DNA from: an uncultured Muribaculaceae bacterium
GTDB taxonomy: Bacteria > Bacteroidota > Bacteroidia > Bacteroidales > Muribaculaceae
NCBI GenBank assembly: GCA_910577465.1
Contig: CAJTMM010000015.1
Location: 1 to 58,156, forward strand
Direction: 5' to 3'
Length of the DNA stretch: 58,156 nt
The notes beneath the pieces were generated by a model. That model did no database searches. It had not been told where the DNA came from and saw only the letters and a program-made list of their open reading frames with translations. Each line of letters opens with the position of its first letter. Position 1 is the stretch's first letter. A program made the translations under genes and the position numbers. Positions 1 through 8,895 of this stretch are shown here, piece after piece.

Positions 1-47
1 AGGCGGGTCTGCTGTTTTTAGTCGCGGTGCGACCTCAAAAGCGATTG

Positions 48-78
48 CAAAGTTAAGCACTCTTTTTGAAACTGCAAA
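48..78 (-). promoter_or_regulatory. Bacteroidetes-type promoter reading out of the window
   Basis: On the minus strand, TTTG (75-78) is followed after 19 bases by TAACTTTG (48-55). This is an exact match to the Bacteroidetes -33/-7 consensus. It points left, so it should drive a gene beyond base 1. A small GTCGC/GCGAC hairpin (21-33) lies just inside the predicted transcript. Confidence 0.6.
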
Positions 79-199
79 ATATTCTTGCTTTTTTTTGAAT
101 ATTTTTATTCGGAATGTGTGTTGGGAGTGTGTATATCCTTGTTGTGGAGCCGTTTTTGCGGGGGACAATAGGGTGGGGCGTCACGACGGCTGTGGTGTA

Positions 200-808
200 T
201 CAAACAAACCCTTTGGTCTGATATATCAACTCGGCGACGTTGGTGGCATTGAATTTTTCCATGACGCGGCGCCGGTAGGTCTGCACGGTGTTAATGCTGA
301 GATTGAGTTGGGATGCTATGCGTTGTGAGGTATAACCCTGGCATAATAGTTTGAGTACTTGACGTTCGCGTTCGGATATTTCAGTGGTGGGGTCGTAGGC
401 TGTGTGAGCTTCGCGTTGGTGTGAGAATGCGGGGCTGAAGTATGTAGCTCCGTGTATCAATTTCTCCATGGCATCACGAAGCAGGCTTACGGGCTCGGTT
501 TTCAACACGGCACCACCTATGGGTAGCGAGCATATCTTGGCTTTGACCCATGGCTCTTCGTGCATGGTGTAAATCAGTATACGTTTGGCGGGGATTTCTG
601 CTGTAAGGCGTTCTATGATGTCGAATCCGTTGCCATCACCGTGTCCCAGCTCAAGGTCTATGATGTATATGGCGTCGGGGTGTGGAGGTTCGTCTTTGTG
701 TCCTAACGATACTGTGCCGATGTCAGGGCAGGTGTGTGCTATCTCCATAATGCCTTGCGCCACTATGGGATGGTCGTCTATTACGATGATGCGGTTGGGC
801 TTTTTCAT
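200..808 (-). CDS. LuxR/NarL-family response regulator
   Basis: This 202-residue protein has a receiver domain (about residues 5-120) and a C-terminal LuxR-type helix-turn-helix (about 143-198). The acidic pair D11-D12 and the phosphoacceptor D51 (IIDLELG) are present. The helix-turn-helix contains SERERQVLKLLCQGYTSQRI and the recognition-helix stretch NLSINTVQTY. It starts 15 bases after the stop of the TPR histidine kinase on the same strand, so the two form a co-transcribed two-component system. It is likely a transcription factor activated by phosphotransfer from that kinase. The regulon cannot be told from the sequence. Confidence 0.92.
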   Translation of the reverse strand: MKKPNRIIVIDDHPIVAQGIMEIAHTCPDIGTVSLGHKDEPPHPDAIYIIDLELGHGDGNGFDIIERLTAEIPAKRILIYTMHEEPWVKAKICSLPIGGAVLKTEPVSLLRDAMEKLIHGATYFSPAFSHQREAHTAYDPTTEISERERQVLKLLCQGYTSQRIASQLNLSINTVQTYRRRVMEKFNATNVAELIYQTKGFV

Positions 809-823
809 GTGATGTATGTGTGG

Positions 824-2668
824 TCAGAATATAAGGATGAATGTGTTGAGATTGTCGCTGTCGGTATTGCGGTGTATCTGCGCGCCGATTGCTTTGGCGC
901 GGTCGGCGATAGTGCGCAGTCCTATTCCTGTGCCCGACGGTTGGTCGGGTGGTGTAGTGGTGGAGTTGTCGGTTATGGTCAGTGTGCCCTTGTCGGGGTG
1001 GTCATTGGTTATGTTTATGCTTATGTGTGTAGCGTTGCCGTGTTGCAGCAGGTTCATGAGGTGTTCTTGTGTGATGCGGTAGAGCTCGCGTCCGATCGAG
1101 GGTGTTATGCTGCCTATCCCGGTGGATGTATATGTTATGTCGGTGCCGGAATTGGTGCTTAGTGTGGAGGTGTAGTAGCTGAGGATTTCGGATAGGGAAA
1201 GTCTGTCGAATTCGGGCGGCATGAGCTCGTGAGCGATGCGTCGAACTGTTTCACGGGTGTTGTCAATCATCTTTTCCACCGACCGTGGATCGTCGCCGTG
1301 GGTGTAAAGTTTCATCTTCAGCCCCAAAAGGTCGTTGGCTACGCCGTCGTGGAGCTCTTTGGCAAAGTATTTGCGTTCATCCTCAAGTCCCTGTATGTAG
1401 TGTTGCGCCGTTTCAAGCTGGCGGCGGCGTTCCATCTCTTCCATTGCGCTCCGTGCTTTTTTCGACCTACGGTACATGACCATCGACATCACTGCCAAGA
1501 TGGCTATAATGAGGGCTACGGCAAGCAGAATCCTGTCGCGCTTGAGGACGTTCATGCGTAGTGTGGAGTTTTCCATCTCGCGTTCCAGGGCTTTGTATTT
1601 GATGTTGAATTCCTCCAGTCGTGCGGCGGCGTTCATGTTGGCTATTGAGTCGGTGTATATACGGGCGCTGTCCAAATAGCGGCAGGCTTCCTCGTAGCGC
1701 CCTAAGTGGTGGTAGCAGTTGCCTATGTGGCTCAATAATGCGGCGCGGTTGCTCTGCATGGGCGATTTTTCCTGAATCTCGTACCAATGCAGTGCTTTGT
1801 CCCACTGATGGCGGTTGTAGTGCATGCGTGCGCGTGCCATTACATAGCCGAGACTTATCACTGAGTTCTGTGGCAGCTGTGAGTAGAGGTCGTAGCCAAT
1901 GTCCATGTATCGGTCGACTGAGTCATTGCGCCCGGCTGCTTCAAAGTACCGGTATAGTGACGGTATGCATCGTAGCTGTAGCGATTTGTCGTCTAATGTC
2001 AATGCGTCGTTCCATGCCATACGGGCTTGAGTGCCTGCTTCTTCGATGTTGCCGCGTTCGGTTTCGGCTACGGACAGAAGCTGTCGTGCGCAGATGATTG
2101 AATATGTGTCATTGGAGTCGATGGCGTATTGCGCAGCTCGTTCAAGGTATTGTGCGGCATCGTTGAATCGACGGAGATTGTAGTACATCACTCCTATATT
2201 GTGGGTCACTGAAGCCTGCCAACCGGGGTCGCCGAACACTCTTGCCACGGAGTCGGCTTTTTCATGGAAGTATATGGCTGAGTCGGTCATGTTGCTACGG
2301 TGATAAAGAATGCCGAGGTCGGAATATACGCTTATGTCGAGTTCTTTGTCGCCGAATGAATCAAGGTAAGGTATCACTGACCGTTTGGCGTTTATGGCAT
2401 CACTCCGTTCGCCTCGCCAGGTCATCAGTGTGGCTTGTTCGTTGAGCAGCAGCGGGTAAATCGGACTATGTTCTATGTCGGGTATAGCGAATGCTTTATC
2501 GAAGCATAGTTGTGCTTCGGAGAGGTTGCCCTCAGCCATGAGTTGGGCCGCCTGCTCATAAAGCTGTTTGTGGTCGGGCTTCGGCGTTTGCTCCGATGCC
2601 CGGCATGTGATGATGGCAAATGTGGTGGATAATATAATGGATAAGATGTGTCCGACGGTCCGGTTCAT
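824..2668 (-). CDS. TPR-containing sensor histidine kinase (HisKA_3/NarX-DesK type)
   Basis: The 614-residue kinase begins with a signal peptide that ends near a Cys-Arg-Ala, so the sensor is periplasmic. About 350 residues of tetratricopeptide repeats follow, for example 'AVFGDPGWQASVTHNIGVMY'. A transmembrane helix lies near 383-402 and a coiled coil after it. The phosphoacceptor is H440 in KELHDGVAND, which is the HisKA_3 signature. The HATPase_c domain has an N-box (RITQEHLMNLLQHG) and a G-box (GTGIGLRTI, about 579-587). The class normally pairs with LuxR-type regulators, as it does here. TPR sensors are common in Bacteroidales, and the ligand is unknown. Confidence 0.9.
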   Translation of the reverse strand: MNRTVGHILSIILSTTFAIITCRASEQTPKPDHKQLYEQAAQLMAEGNLSEAQLCFDKAFAIPDIEHSPIYPLLLNEQATLMTWRGERSDAINAKRSVIPYLDSFGDKELDISVYSDLGILYHRSNMTDSAIYFHEKADSVARVFGDPGWQASVTHNIGVMYYNLRRFNDAAQYLERAAQYAIDSNDTYSIICARQLLSVAETERGNIEEAGTQARMAWNDALTLDDKSLQLRCIPSLYRYFEAAGRNDSVDRYMDIGYDLYSQLPQNSVISLGYVMARARMHYNRHQWDKALHWYEIQEKSPMQSNRAALLSHIGNCYHHLGRYEEACRYLDSARIYTDSIANMNAAARLEEFNIKYKALEREMENSTLRMNVLKRDRILLAVALIIAILAVMSMVMYRRSKKARSAMEEMERRRQLETAQHYIQGLEDERKYFAKELHDGVANDLLGLKMKLYTHGDDPRSVEKMIDNTRETVRRIAHELMPPEFDRLSLSEILSYYTSTLSTNSGTDITYTSTGIGSITPSIGRELYRITQEHLMNLLQHGNATHISINITNDHPDKGTLTITDNSTTTPPDQPSGTGIGLRTIADRAKAIGAQIHRNTDSDNLNTFILIF

Positions 2669-3092
2669 GGTATGGATTCTTAAAAGTATCTAAAAGGGAC
2701 GTACCAAAGTTATTAAAAATGTGTAACATAAACAAGCGATATGCAGAGACTTGCTTCGAACATGACTGCATATCGCCGTGGGGATATATTTGGGAAAGGT
2801 TTATTATTGGGCTAATTCAGGTGTGTGTTTCTGTTTGCGATAAGAGTATGTCGAATCAGAATCTGCTGTTTCATGATAATTGCTTTTTTTGTTTTTGCAA
2901 AGGTACGCGTGTTACATGATATCGCGTGTCATTAAAAATGGTGATTTTTACGGAGTTCTGAAAAAATTTGGATTGCTGTTGCCGCGTCGGGTCATTGTAG
3001 GGTGTTATTACGAAAAAAATAGTTATTTTTGCGGTGGAAGCATCTTGTTGATTGTTTCCATGTTTAACAGTAAAAATAGATAAGAGATAGTT
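2669..3092. other. Divergent intergenic region between kinase and aminopeptidase P
   Basis: These 424 bases are AT-rich and show no convincing gene. Besides the kinase promoter, a second minus-strand -7 match, TACCTTTG (2898-2905), sits 230 bases upstream of the kinase. It may be an alternative promoter giving a long leader, or may produce a short RNA. On the plus strand TATTTTTG (3024-3031) is a -7 match about 60 bases before the aminopeptidase ATG. No clear -33 element accompanies the last two. Confidence 0.4.
2705..2736 (-). promoter_or_regulatory. Promoter of the two-component operon
   Basis: On the minus strand, CTTG (2733-2736), 20 bases, then TAACTTTG (2705-2712). The expected start near 2698 gives a leader of about 30 bases before the kinase ATG at 2668. 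Confidence 0.55.
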
Positions 3093-4880
3093 ATGAAAGA
3101 AGAAATAAATGCGCGCATTGCGGCGCTGCGCGATTATATGCGCGGTGCTGGTGTGGATGCGGTGATTGTGCCCCAGACCGACCCGCATCAGAGTGAATAT
3201 CTTGCCGACCATTGGCAGGTGCGCCGTTGGCTCACCGGTTTCACCGGATCGGCAGGCGATGTGGTGGTGACAATGGATAAGGCTTTCGTATGGGCCGATT
3301 CGCGTTACTGGCTTCAGGCTGCGGCTCAGCTCGAAGGTACATGTGTGGAAGTTATGGAGGATGGAAAGCCCCAGACGCCTGACAAGATTGATTATTTATG
3401 CTCGGTGTTGCCCTCCGGAGCTACGGTGGGTATAGACGGTATGCTGTTTTCGATAGTGGCTACCCAAGCCATGGAGCGTGCACTCGCTTCACGAGGAATA
3501 AAGCTGGTGGTGGATTTCAATCCCGTAGACCTGATATGGCTCGACCGTCCGGCTCTGCCTAAGGACGAGGTGTTTGTCCATGGTGTGGAGTATGCCGGAG
3601 AGGATGCGGCATCCAAGTTGTCCAAGATGCTTTCGAATGCTTCAGCGCAGGGCGCATCGTCGGCGTTCATCTCCGACCTTGCCGAGATAGCGTGGGCATT
3701 GAATGTGCGTGCGCGCGATGTGGAGTGCAACCCTGTGGTGACATCGTTCCTATATGTGTCGCCTAAAGGCAGCGTTCTTTTCATTGATGCAGATAAGATA
3801 AATGCCGAGGTGCGCGACTATCTTGCCGCAGCCGGTGTGGATGTTCGTCCTTATGGTGCGATAGCCGAATTCCTCGGAGCTTTGCCCGTGGATGAGCGTG
3901 TGCTGCTGAGTGCGGGACAGAGTGCGGGAGCATTGTTGCCGGTGCTCGGTGAACGTGCCGTGGTAGGTACCTCGCCTGTGGCTATGCTCAAGGCTGTGAA
4001 GAATGATGTGCAGGTGGCAGGTGTGCGCAATGCGATGGTGCGCGATGGTGTGGCGCTGGTGCATTCGTTTATGGAGATAGAGGATATGATGGCACGCGGT
4101 GAGACTCTGACCGAGATGGGTGTGGCTGATATATTGCTGAAATACCGCAGCGCTCAGCCGCTGTTTTTCGATTTGAGTTTCGATACCATAGCCGGTTATG
4201 CCGCGCATGGTGCGATAGTGCATTATTCTGCCAATCCTTCGACCAATGCTACGCTGCGCCCCGACAATCTGCTGCTGGTGGATTCCGGTGCCAATTATCT
4301 CGACGGTACCACCGATATAACGCGTACTATCTCGCTCGGTGAGCCTACCGACGCACAGCGTCATGATTTCACGTTGGTCATGAAGGGACATATATCGTTG
4401 GCGCAGGCTGTGTTCCCGGTGGGTACGCGCGGTGCCCAGCTCGATGTGCTCGCACGCATAAATTTGTGGAAAGAGGGCTTGAGCTATCTTCACGGTACCG
4501 GTCATGGCGTGGGGCATTTCCTGAATGTTCATGAGGGCCCGCAGAGCATACGTCTCAATGACACGCTCGCTCCGATGACTCCCGGAATGATTACATCTAA
4601 TGAGCCGGGTCTGTATCGTGAGGGCGAATATGGCATACGTTGTGAGAATCTTGTACTCACGGTGCCTGCTTTCACTACTGATTTCGGTGAGTTCCTGCGT
4701 TTCGAGACACTGACATTGTTCCCGTTTGATTTGCGTCTGTTTGATGTGAATCTGATGAGCGATGCTGAAATTGACTGGGTCAATTCCTATCATACCATGG
4801 TGTGTGAGAAACTGTTGCCGCAGCTCGATGCCGCAGCTCAGGAATGGCTTATATCCAAGACCCGTCCGTTAACCCGATAA
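3093..4880 (+). CDS. Aminopeptidase P family Xaa-Pro peptidase (M24B)
   Basis: This 595-residue protein has the three-domain arrangement of large aminopeptidase P: two creatinase-like N-terminal domains and a C-terminal pita-bread metallopeptidase domain from about residue 310. Metal ligands are seen in DSGANYLDGTTDITRT (two Asp), HGTGHGVGHFLNVHEGP (His), SNEPGLY (Glu) and GIRCENLV (Glu). It should remove N-terminal residues preceding proline, and having no signal peptide it is cytoplasmic. The gene is followed 13 bases later by the carbonic-anhydrase-like gene, probably in one transcript. A second, shorter M24 peptidase lies at 52430-53605. Confidence 0.93.
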   Translation: MKEEINARIAALRDYMRGAGVDAVIVPQTDPHQSEYLADHWQVRRWLTGFTGSAGDVVVTMDKAFVWADSRYWLQAAAQLEGTCVEVMEDGKPQTPDKIDYLCSVLPSGATVGIDGMLFSIVATQAMERALASRGIKLVVDFNPVDLIWLDRPALPKDEVFVHGVEYAGEDAASKLSKMLSNASAQGASSAFISDLAEIAWALNVRARDVECNPVVTSFLYVSPKGSVLFIDADKINAEVRDYLAAAGVDVRPYGAIAEFLGALPVDERVLLSAGQSAGALLPVLGERAVVGTSPVAMLKAVKNDVQVAGVRNAMVRDGVALVHSFMEIEDMMARGETLTEMGVADILLKYRSAQPLFFDLSFDTIAGYAAHGAIVHYSANPSTNATLRPDNLLLVDSGANYLDGTTDITRTISLGEPTDAQRHDFTLVMKGHISLAQAVFPVGTRGAQLDVLARINLWKEGLSYLHGTGHGVGHFLNVHEGPQSIRLNDTLAPMTPGMITSNEPGLYREGEYGIRCENLVLTVPAFTTDFGEFLRFETLTLFPFDLRLFDVNLMSDAEIDWVNSYHTMVCEKLLPQLDAAAQEWLISKTRPLTR

Positions 4881-4893
4881 TAAGATTGGAAAT

Positions 4894-5421
4894 ATGGCGC
4901 TTATAAAACCGTTGAGGGGTGTGACCCCTGTGATAGGTCGAGATTGTTTCCTTGCCGATAACGCTACGATTATCGGTGATGTGGTGATGGGCGATGAGTG
5001 CAGTATATGGTTCAATACGGTGCTGCGCGGTGATGTCAATTCTATACGCATAGGCGACCGCGTGAACATTCAGGATGGTACGGTACTGCACACTCTGTAT
5101 CAGAAATCGACCATAGAGATTGGCAACGATGTGTCGGTGGGTCATAATGTGACGCTGCACGGTTGCAAAATCCACGACCTCGCCCTGATAGGGATGGGAG
5201 CTGTGGTGATGGACGATGCCGAAGTGGGCGAGGGCGCGTTGGTGGCTGCCGGTTCGGTGGTGCTGTCGCGTACTAAAATAGGCCCGAATGAACTGTGGGG
5301 CGGAGCTCCAGCCAAATTCATCAAGATGGTAGACCCTGTCACCTCACGTGAACTCAACCAGAAGATAGCACGCAACTATCTGATGTATTCCAAGTGGTAT
5401 GACGAGACGCCGCAAGAGTGA
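4894..5421 (+). CDS. Gamma-carbonic anhydrase-like hexapeptide-repeat protein
   Basis: The 175-residue protein consists of left-handed beta-helix hexapeptide repeats (for example 'IIGDVVMGDECSIWFNTVLR') followed by a C-terminal helix. The family (YrdA/PaaY/CaiE and gamma-CA) forms trimers with metal at subunit interfaces. Candidate metal ligands are the His in VLHTLY, VGHNVTLHG and the second His of that segment. Family members range from real carbonic anhydrases to proteins of unknown activity, so hydratase activity is not assured. It lies directly after the aminopeptidase P gene and ends before a bidirectional terminator. Confidence 0.88.
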   Translation: MALIKPLRGVTPVIGRDCFLADNATIIGDVVMGDECSIWFNTVLRGDVNSIRIGDRVNIQDGTVLHTLYQKSTIEIGNDVSVGHNVTLHGCKIHDLALIGMGAVVMDDAEVGEGALVAAGSVVLSRTKIGPNELWGGAPAKFIKMVDPVTSRELNQKIARNYLMYSKWYDETPQE

Positions 5422-5463
5422 CGCCCACCACATAGCACTGAAGAATAGAGTCATTATAAAAGT

Positions 5464-5492
5464 CAAGCCCGAGGCAATCAGCTTCGGGCTTG
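5464..5492. terminator. Bidirectional terminator between convergent genes
   Basis: A perfect 9-bp stem, CAAGCCCGA (5464-5472) with TCGGGCTTG (5484-5492), has an 11-base loop. It lies between the stop of the carbonic-anhydrase-like gene and the stop of fucP, which converge here. Flanking sequence is AT-rich on both sides. Confidence 0.75.
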
Positions 5493-5543
5493 CTTTGTAT
5501 TATATATAATAATATATAATGTGTTCTTTGTTTGGTTGGCGGG

Positions 5544-6854
5544 TTATTCCGGTTTGAGCCGCGAGGTGCGGAATCCGTAGGTCATGACCACGAGGAAGCA
5601 TATTAGCGGTAGTACGAACGAAACATTGACGGCGGGCATGTTCATTATAGTGCCCTGGTCAATAATCATGCCCTGAAGTGGTGGCATGAGCGCTCCACCC
5701 ACAATTGCCATGACGAGGAATGCAGCTCCGAGTGAGGTGTCGCGTTCGTGTACGCGTTCGAGCGCAATGCCATAGATGCTTGGAAACATGATGGACATGA
5801 ATGCGCTGATAGCTACAAGACAGCATAGTCCGGCAAAACCTTCGATAAGTATGGTTCCGGCGGTACATAGTGATGCGCCTATGCCGAATATTGTGAGAAG
5901 TCTGCTTGCCTTGATAAACTTCATCATGAATGTGCCTATGAAACGGAATGACAGTGCAAGTGACATGGCGAGAATATTGTAGTTCTGCGCTGTGGCTTTG
6001 TTGATTCCGAGATTGTCGGCGTATTGTATGATGAATGTCCACACCATGATCTGTGCTGCCACATAGAACATCTGAGCCAGAACTCCCTCGCGATATTCAC
6101 GGTTTGCCCATAGGCGTTTCAATGTTTCGCCTGCCGATATTTTCTCGCCATGAGTGTCGGTGCGCGGCATTTTGGTGAGTGCTATCACTATGAACATTGC
6201 CACAACAATCAGTCCTATCGCCACATACGGGTCGCGGATTACGGCAAGGTCGTGCAGGCGTATGCCGGCTTTTTCAGCGGCATCGAGGGTGGGGAATATT
6301 ATCTCTCCCGCTTCATTGCGCGCATCGGACAGGAGGTTGGGGAGTACTATGAGCGACGCTACCGCCATGCCCGATAGGGAGCCGACAGGATTGAATGCCT
6401 GTGCGAGATTGAGACGCCTTGTGGAGGTGTCCTTGCTGCCGAGTGATAATATGTAGGGATTGGCGGTAGTCTCGAGGAAGGCAAGTCCGAAAGTGAGGAT
6501 GTACAGCGACAGACAGAAGAATGAAAATTGCTGATACGAGGCTGCCGGAATGAACAGGAACGCACCTACGGCATAAAGCCCCAGTCCGAGGAGTATGCCA
6601 CTCTTGTAGCTGAACTTCCTTATGAAGAGGGCTGCCGGAATAGCCATGGTAGCATAGCCTCCGTAGAATGCGAACTGCACCATGGATGCCTTGGTAGCCG
6701 AGAGTTCCATTACTGTCTGGAAAGCCGCCACCATGGGATTGGTTATATCATTGGCGAATCCCCATAGTGCGAAGAGCGATGTGACTAATATGAACGGCAG
6801 GATATAGCGCCGTTCCACAAGTTTGTGTTTTTTCGTGGTGGTATTCTGATTCAT
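5544..6854 (-). CDS. fucP: L-fucose:H+ symporter (MFS)
   Basis: This is a 12-helix major-facilitator protein of about 436 residues. The N-terminal segment (RRYILPFILVTSLFALWGF, then ANDITNPMVAAF) is characteristic of the FucP/sugar symporter family. It should import L-fucose with protons across the inner membrane. It is the last gene of fucI-fucA-fucK-fucP. The ATG at 6854 lies two bases after the fucK stop; a TTG at 6860 would add two residues and overlap it, which is less likely. The operon context makes fucose the most plausible substrate. Confidence 0.9.
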   Translation of the reverse strand: MNQNTTTKKHKLVERRYILPFILVTSLFALWGFANDITNPMVAAFQTVMELSATKASMVQFAFYGGYATMAIPAALFIRKFSYKSGILLGLGLYAVGAFLFIPAASYQQFSFFCLSLYILTFGLAFLETTANPYILSLGSKDTSTRRLNLAQAFNPVGSLSGMAVASLIVLPNLLSDARNEAGEIIFPTLDAAEKAGIRLHDLAVIRDPYVAIGLIVVAMFIVIALTKMPRTDTHGEKISAGETLKRLWANREYREGVLAQMFYVAAQIMVWTFIIQYADNLGINKATAQNYNILAMSLALSFRFIGTFMMKFIKASRLLTIFGIGASLCTAGTILIEGFAGLCCLVAISAFMSIMFPSIYGIALERVHERDTSLGAAFLVMAIVGGALMPPLQGMIIDQGTIMNMPAVNVSFVLPLICFLVVMTYGFRTSRLKPE

Positions 6855-6856
6855 GG

Positions 6857-8248
6857 TCAATTGATTTCGGTGATGTCGGCGGGTGAGGTTATAGCGCCGT
6901 TGGTTCTTGCCTGAACCAATATATTGCCTATGGCGGTGGCCTCTACCGGTCCGGCTGCCACTTCCAGTCCTGTGGCACGGCGGGTGAGTTCGTTGAGCAA
7001 ACGGTTCTTGCTGCCCCCGCCTATAATCTGGAGTCGGCGTATGGGGTGGGGAAGTATAGCGTTCATGCCGTCGATGCCTTTCTTGTAACGCATGGCAAGC
7101 GATTGTAGCACGCAGCGCACATATTCGCCTTGGGTGGAGGGATGCGTCATTCCGTGTGCTGTGCAGTAGCTGTCAATAGCTTCACTCATGCTACGGGGGC
7201 TGTGGAACGAAGGATGGTCCACGTCGATAGTGCCGCTGAATGTGGCGCGTTCGGCTTCGCTTATCAGATGTTCGTAATCGGTGGGTAGTCCGAGAGCGTT
7301 CCATTGGGCTATGAGACTTTGCAGAATCCACAGTCCGGTAATGTTTTGCAGGAATCGTATCTTGCCGTCTACGCCACCTTCGTTGGTGAATCCGGCGGCA
7401 CGTGCCTGAGGTGTGAGTATTGGCTGGTCGAGTGCCACACCCAGCAGTGACCAAGTGCCGGAGCTGAGGTAGGCAGTGCGGTCGGTTTCGTAAGTACCGG
7501 CGACTGCAAATACGGCGCTTGCGGTGTCGTGTGACCCGATAGCCACTACGGGTATGTCGTAGTCAGCGCCTATCAGCCGTTTCACATCGTCGGTGAGGTG
7601 TCCGCGTATCTCTCCCGGCTGTACTATGGGACCGAAAATGTGTTGCGGGAGACCGCATTCGTTTATCAAATCGCGGTTCCAGTCGCGGCGTTGTGCATCG
7701 AGTAGTCCGGATGTGGATGCTATGGTGTATTCATTGCATGCAGTACCGGTGAGGAAGAAGCTGAAAAGGTCGGGGGTGAAGAGCAGCCGGTGTGCGGCAT
7801 TGATTATGGCAGGTGCCGTTTCTTTCATGCGACACAGGCGGAACACCGAATTTATGTCCATAATCTGTATGCCGGCTTCGGAATAATGTTTCTCGGGCGA
7901 CTGGTGTTTGCTGAAAAACTCCTCAGCCGCTCCGTCGACATCTTTGTCGCGGTAGCAGATGGGATTGGAGAGCAGGTGACCACGGTCGTCGATGAATCCG
8001 AAGTCCACGCCCCAAGTGTCGATACCTATGCTCACTATACGGTAGCCTGATTCCACGGCTTTGCGAAGACCGGTGGTCATTTCACCGAACAAGGCGAGAA
8101 AGTCCCAGTAGGTGTGTCCGCCCATCTGAATCTGGCGGTTGGGAAATCGGTGTATTTCGGTAAGTGTCAGTTGACCACGGTCGATGGAACCGGCAATAAC
8201 CCTGCCGCTTCCACCGCCGAAGTCCACTGCTATATAGGCATGTCTCAT
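6857..8248 (-). CDS. fucK: L-fuculokinase / rhamnulokinase-type FGGY kinase
   Basis: This 463-residue FGGY carbohydrate kinase has the N-terminal phosphate-binding motif VDFGGGSGRV, the IGIDTWGVDFG loop and the C-terminal segment IGGGSKNRLLNELT of the ASKHA fold. By sequence it resembles rhamnulokinase (RhaB) more than enterobacterial FucK. The kinase in Bacteroides fucose operons is of this type. Lying between a fucose aldolase and a fucose permease, it probably phosphorylates L-fuculose to L-fuculose 1-phosphate. Its start overlaps the fucA stop in an ATGA, which indicates translational coupling. Confidence 0.87.
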   Translation of the reverse strand: MRHAYIAVDFGGGSGRVIAGSIDRGQLTLTEIHRFPNRQIQMGGHTYWDFLALFGEMTTGLRKAVESGYRIVSIGIDTWGVDFGFIDDRGHLLSNPICYRDKDVDGAAEEFFSKHQSPEKHYSEAGIQIMDINSVFRLCRMKETAPAIINAAHRLLFTPDLFSFFLTGTACNEYTIASTSGLLDAQRRDWNRDLINECGLPQHIFGPIVQPGEIRGHLTDDVKRLIGADYDIPVVAIGSHDTASAVFAVAGTYETDRTAYLSSGTWSLLGVALDQPILTPQARAAGFTNEGGVDGKIRFLQNITGLWILQSLIAQWNALGLPTDYEHLISEAERATFSGTIDVDHPSFHSPRSMSEAIDSYCTAHGMTHPSTQGEYVRCVLQSLAMRYKKGIDGMNAILPHPIRRLQIIGGGSKNRLLNELTRRATGLEVAAGPVEATAIGNILVQARTNGAITSPADITEIN

Positions 8249-8886
8249 TTTCCTTCTTTGCCTAAAAAGTACGATTCGAGGTCATCGATTTCATTGCGTG
8301 TCAATGGGTCGACGTTGTTGCCGTTGAGCACGGCTATACGGCATCCCATCTCGAAGAACATGGCGCGTTCGAATGCCTGGTCGAAGTCCTTGCCACACAC
8401 CACCTGTCCATGCTTGAGCAGCATCACCGAATTGTGTTCTGCCATGGCTTCAATCACGTGTTCTGCCAGTTGCGGCGAACCGGGGCGGAAGTAGGGTATC
8501 ATAGGTATTTCCTCGCCTACGTGAAGCGCCATCTCGGCTGTGAAATTGAAATTGGTGGGGCGGTTGTCCATACATGCCACGGCTGTGGCGTATGGGCTTT
8601 GGAAGTGCAGCACCACGTTCACGTCGGGGCGGCGACGCATCACGCCCATGTGGAAAGTGCTTTCCATGGATGGGCGCACGCCGTTGAGTATCTCGCCTGA
8701 TTCGAGACGGCACACCGACACGCGGTCGGCAGTGAGTTCTGGCACCCATGAGCCGGTGCCTGACAGCAGCACCTCACCGTCGGGCAGACGCCATGACAGG
8801 TTGCCGCTGCTGCATATTGTAAGACCGGCGTCGCCTACCCGGCGAGCCTGTCTTACGAATTCTTCAATTTGCTTGTATGTAGCCAT
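8245..8886 (-). CDS. fucA: L-fuculose-1-phosphate aldolase (class II aldolase/adducin family)
   Basis: This 213-residue protein should cleave L-fuculose 1-phosphate to DHAP and L-lactaldehyde. Family features are the phosphate-binding SSGNLSWR and SGTGSW segments, the catalytic Glu in MESTFHMG, a His in VVLHFQSPYAT, and a downstream His in KHGQVVCG. In E. coli FucA zinc is held by a His-x-His pair plus a later His. Here the second His of the pair is Gln (HFQ), judged by aligning the following TAV. It is the second gene of the operon, 9 bases after fucI. A related aldolase specificity such as rhamnulose 1-phosphate is possible. Confidence 0.86.
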   Translation of the reverse strand: MATYKQIEEFVRQARRVGDAGLTICSSGNLSWRLPDGEVLLSGTGSWVPELTADRVSVCRLESGEILNGVRPSMESTFHMGVMRRRPDVNVVLHFQSPYATAVACMDNRPTNFNFTAEMALHVGEEIPMIPYFRPGSPQLAEHVIEAMAEHNSVMLLKHGQVVCGKDFDQAFERAMFFEMGCRIAVLNGNNVDPLTRNEIDDLESYFLGKEGK

Positions 8887-8895
8887 TTCGATTGA

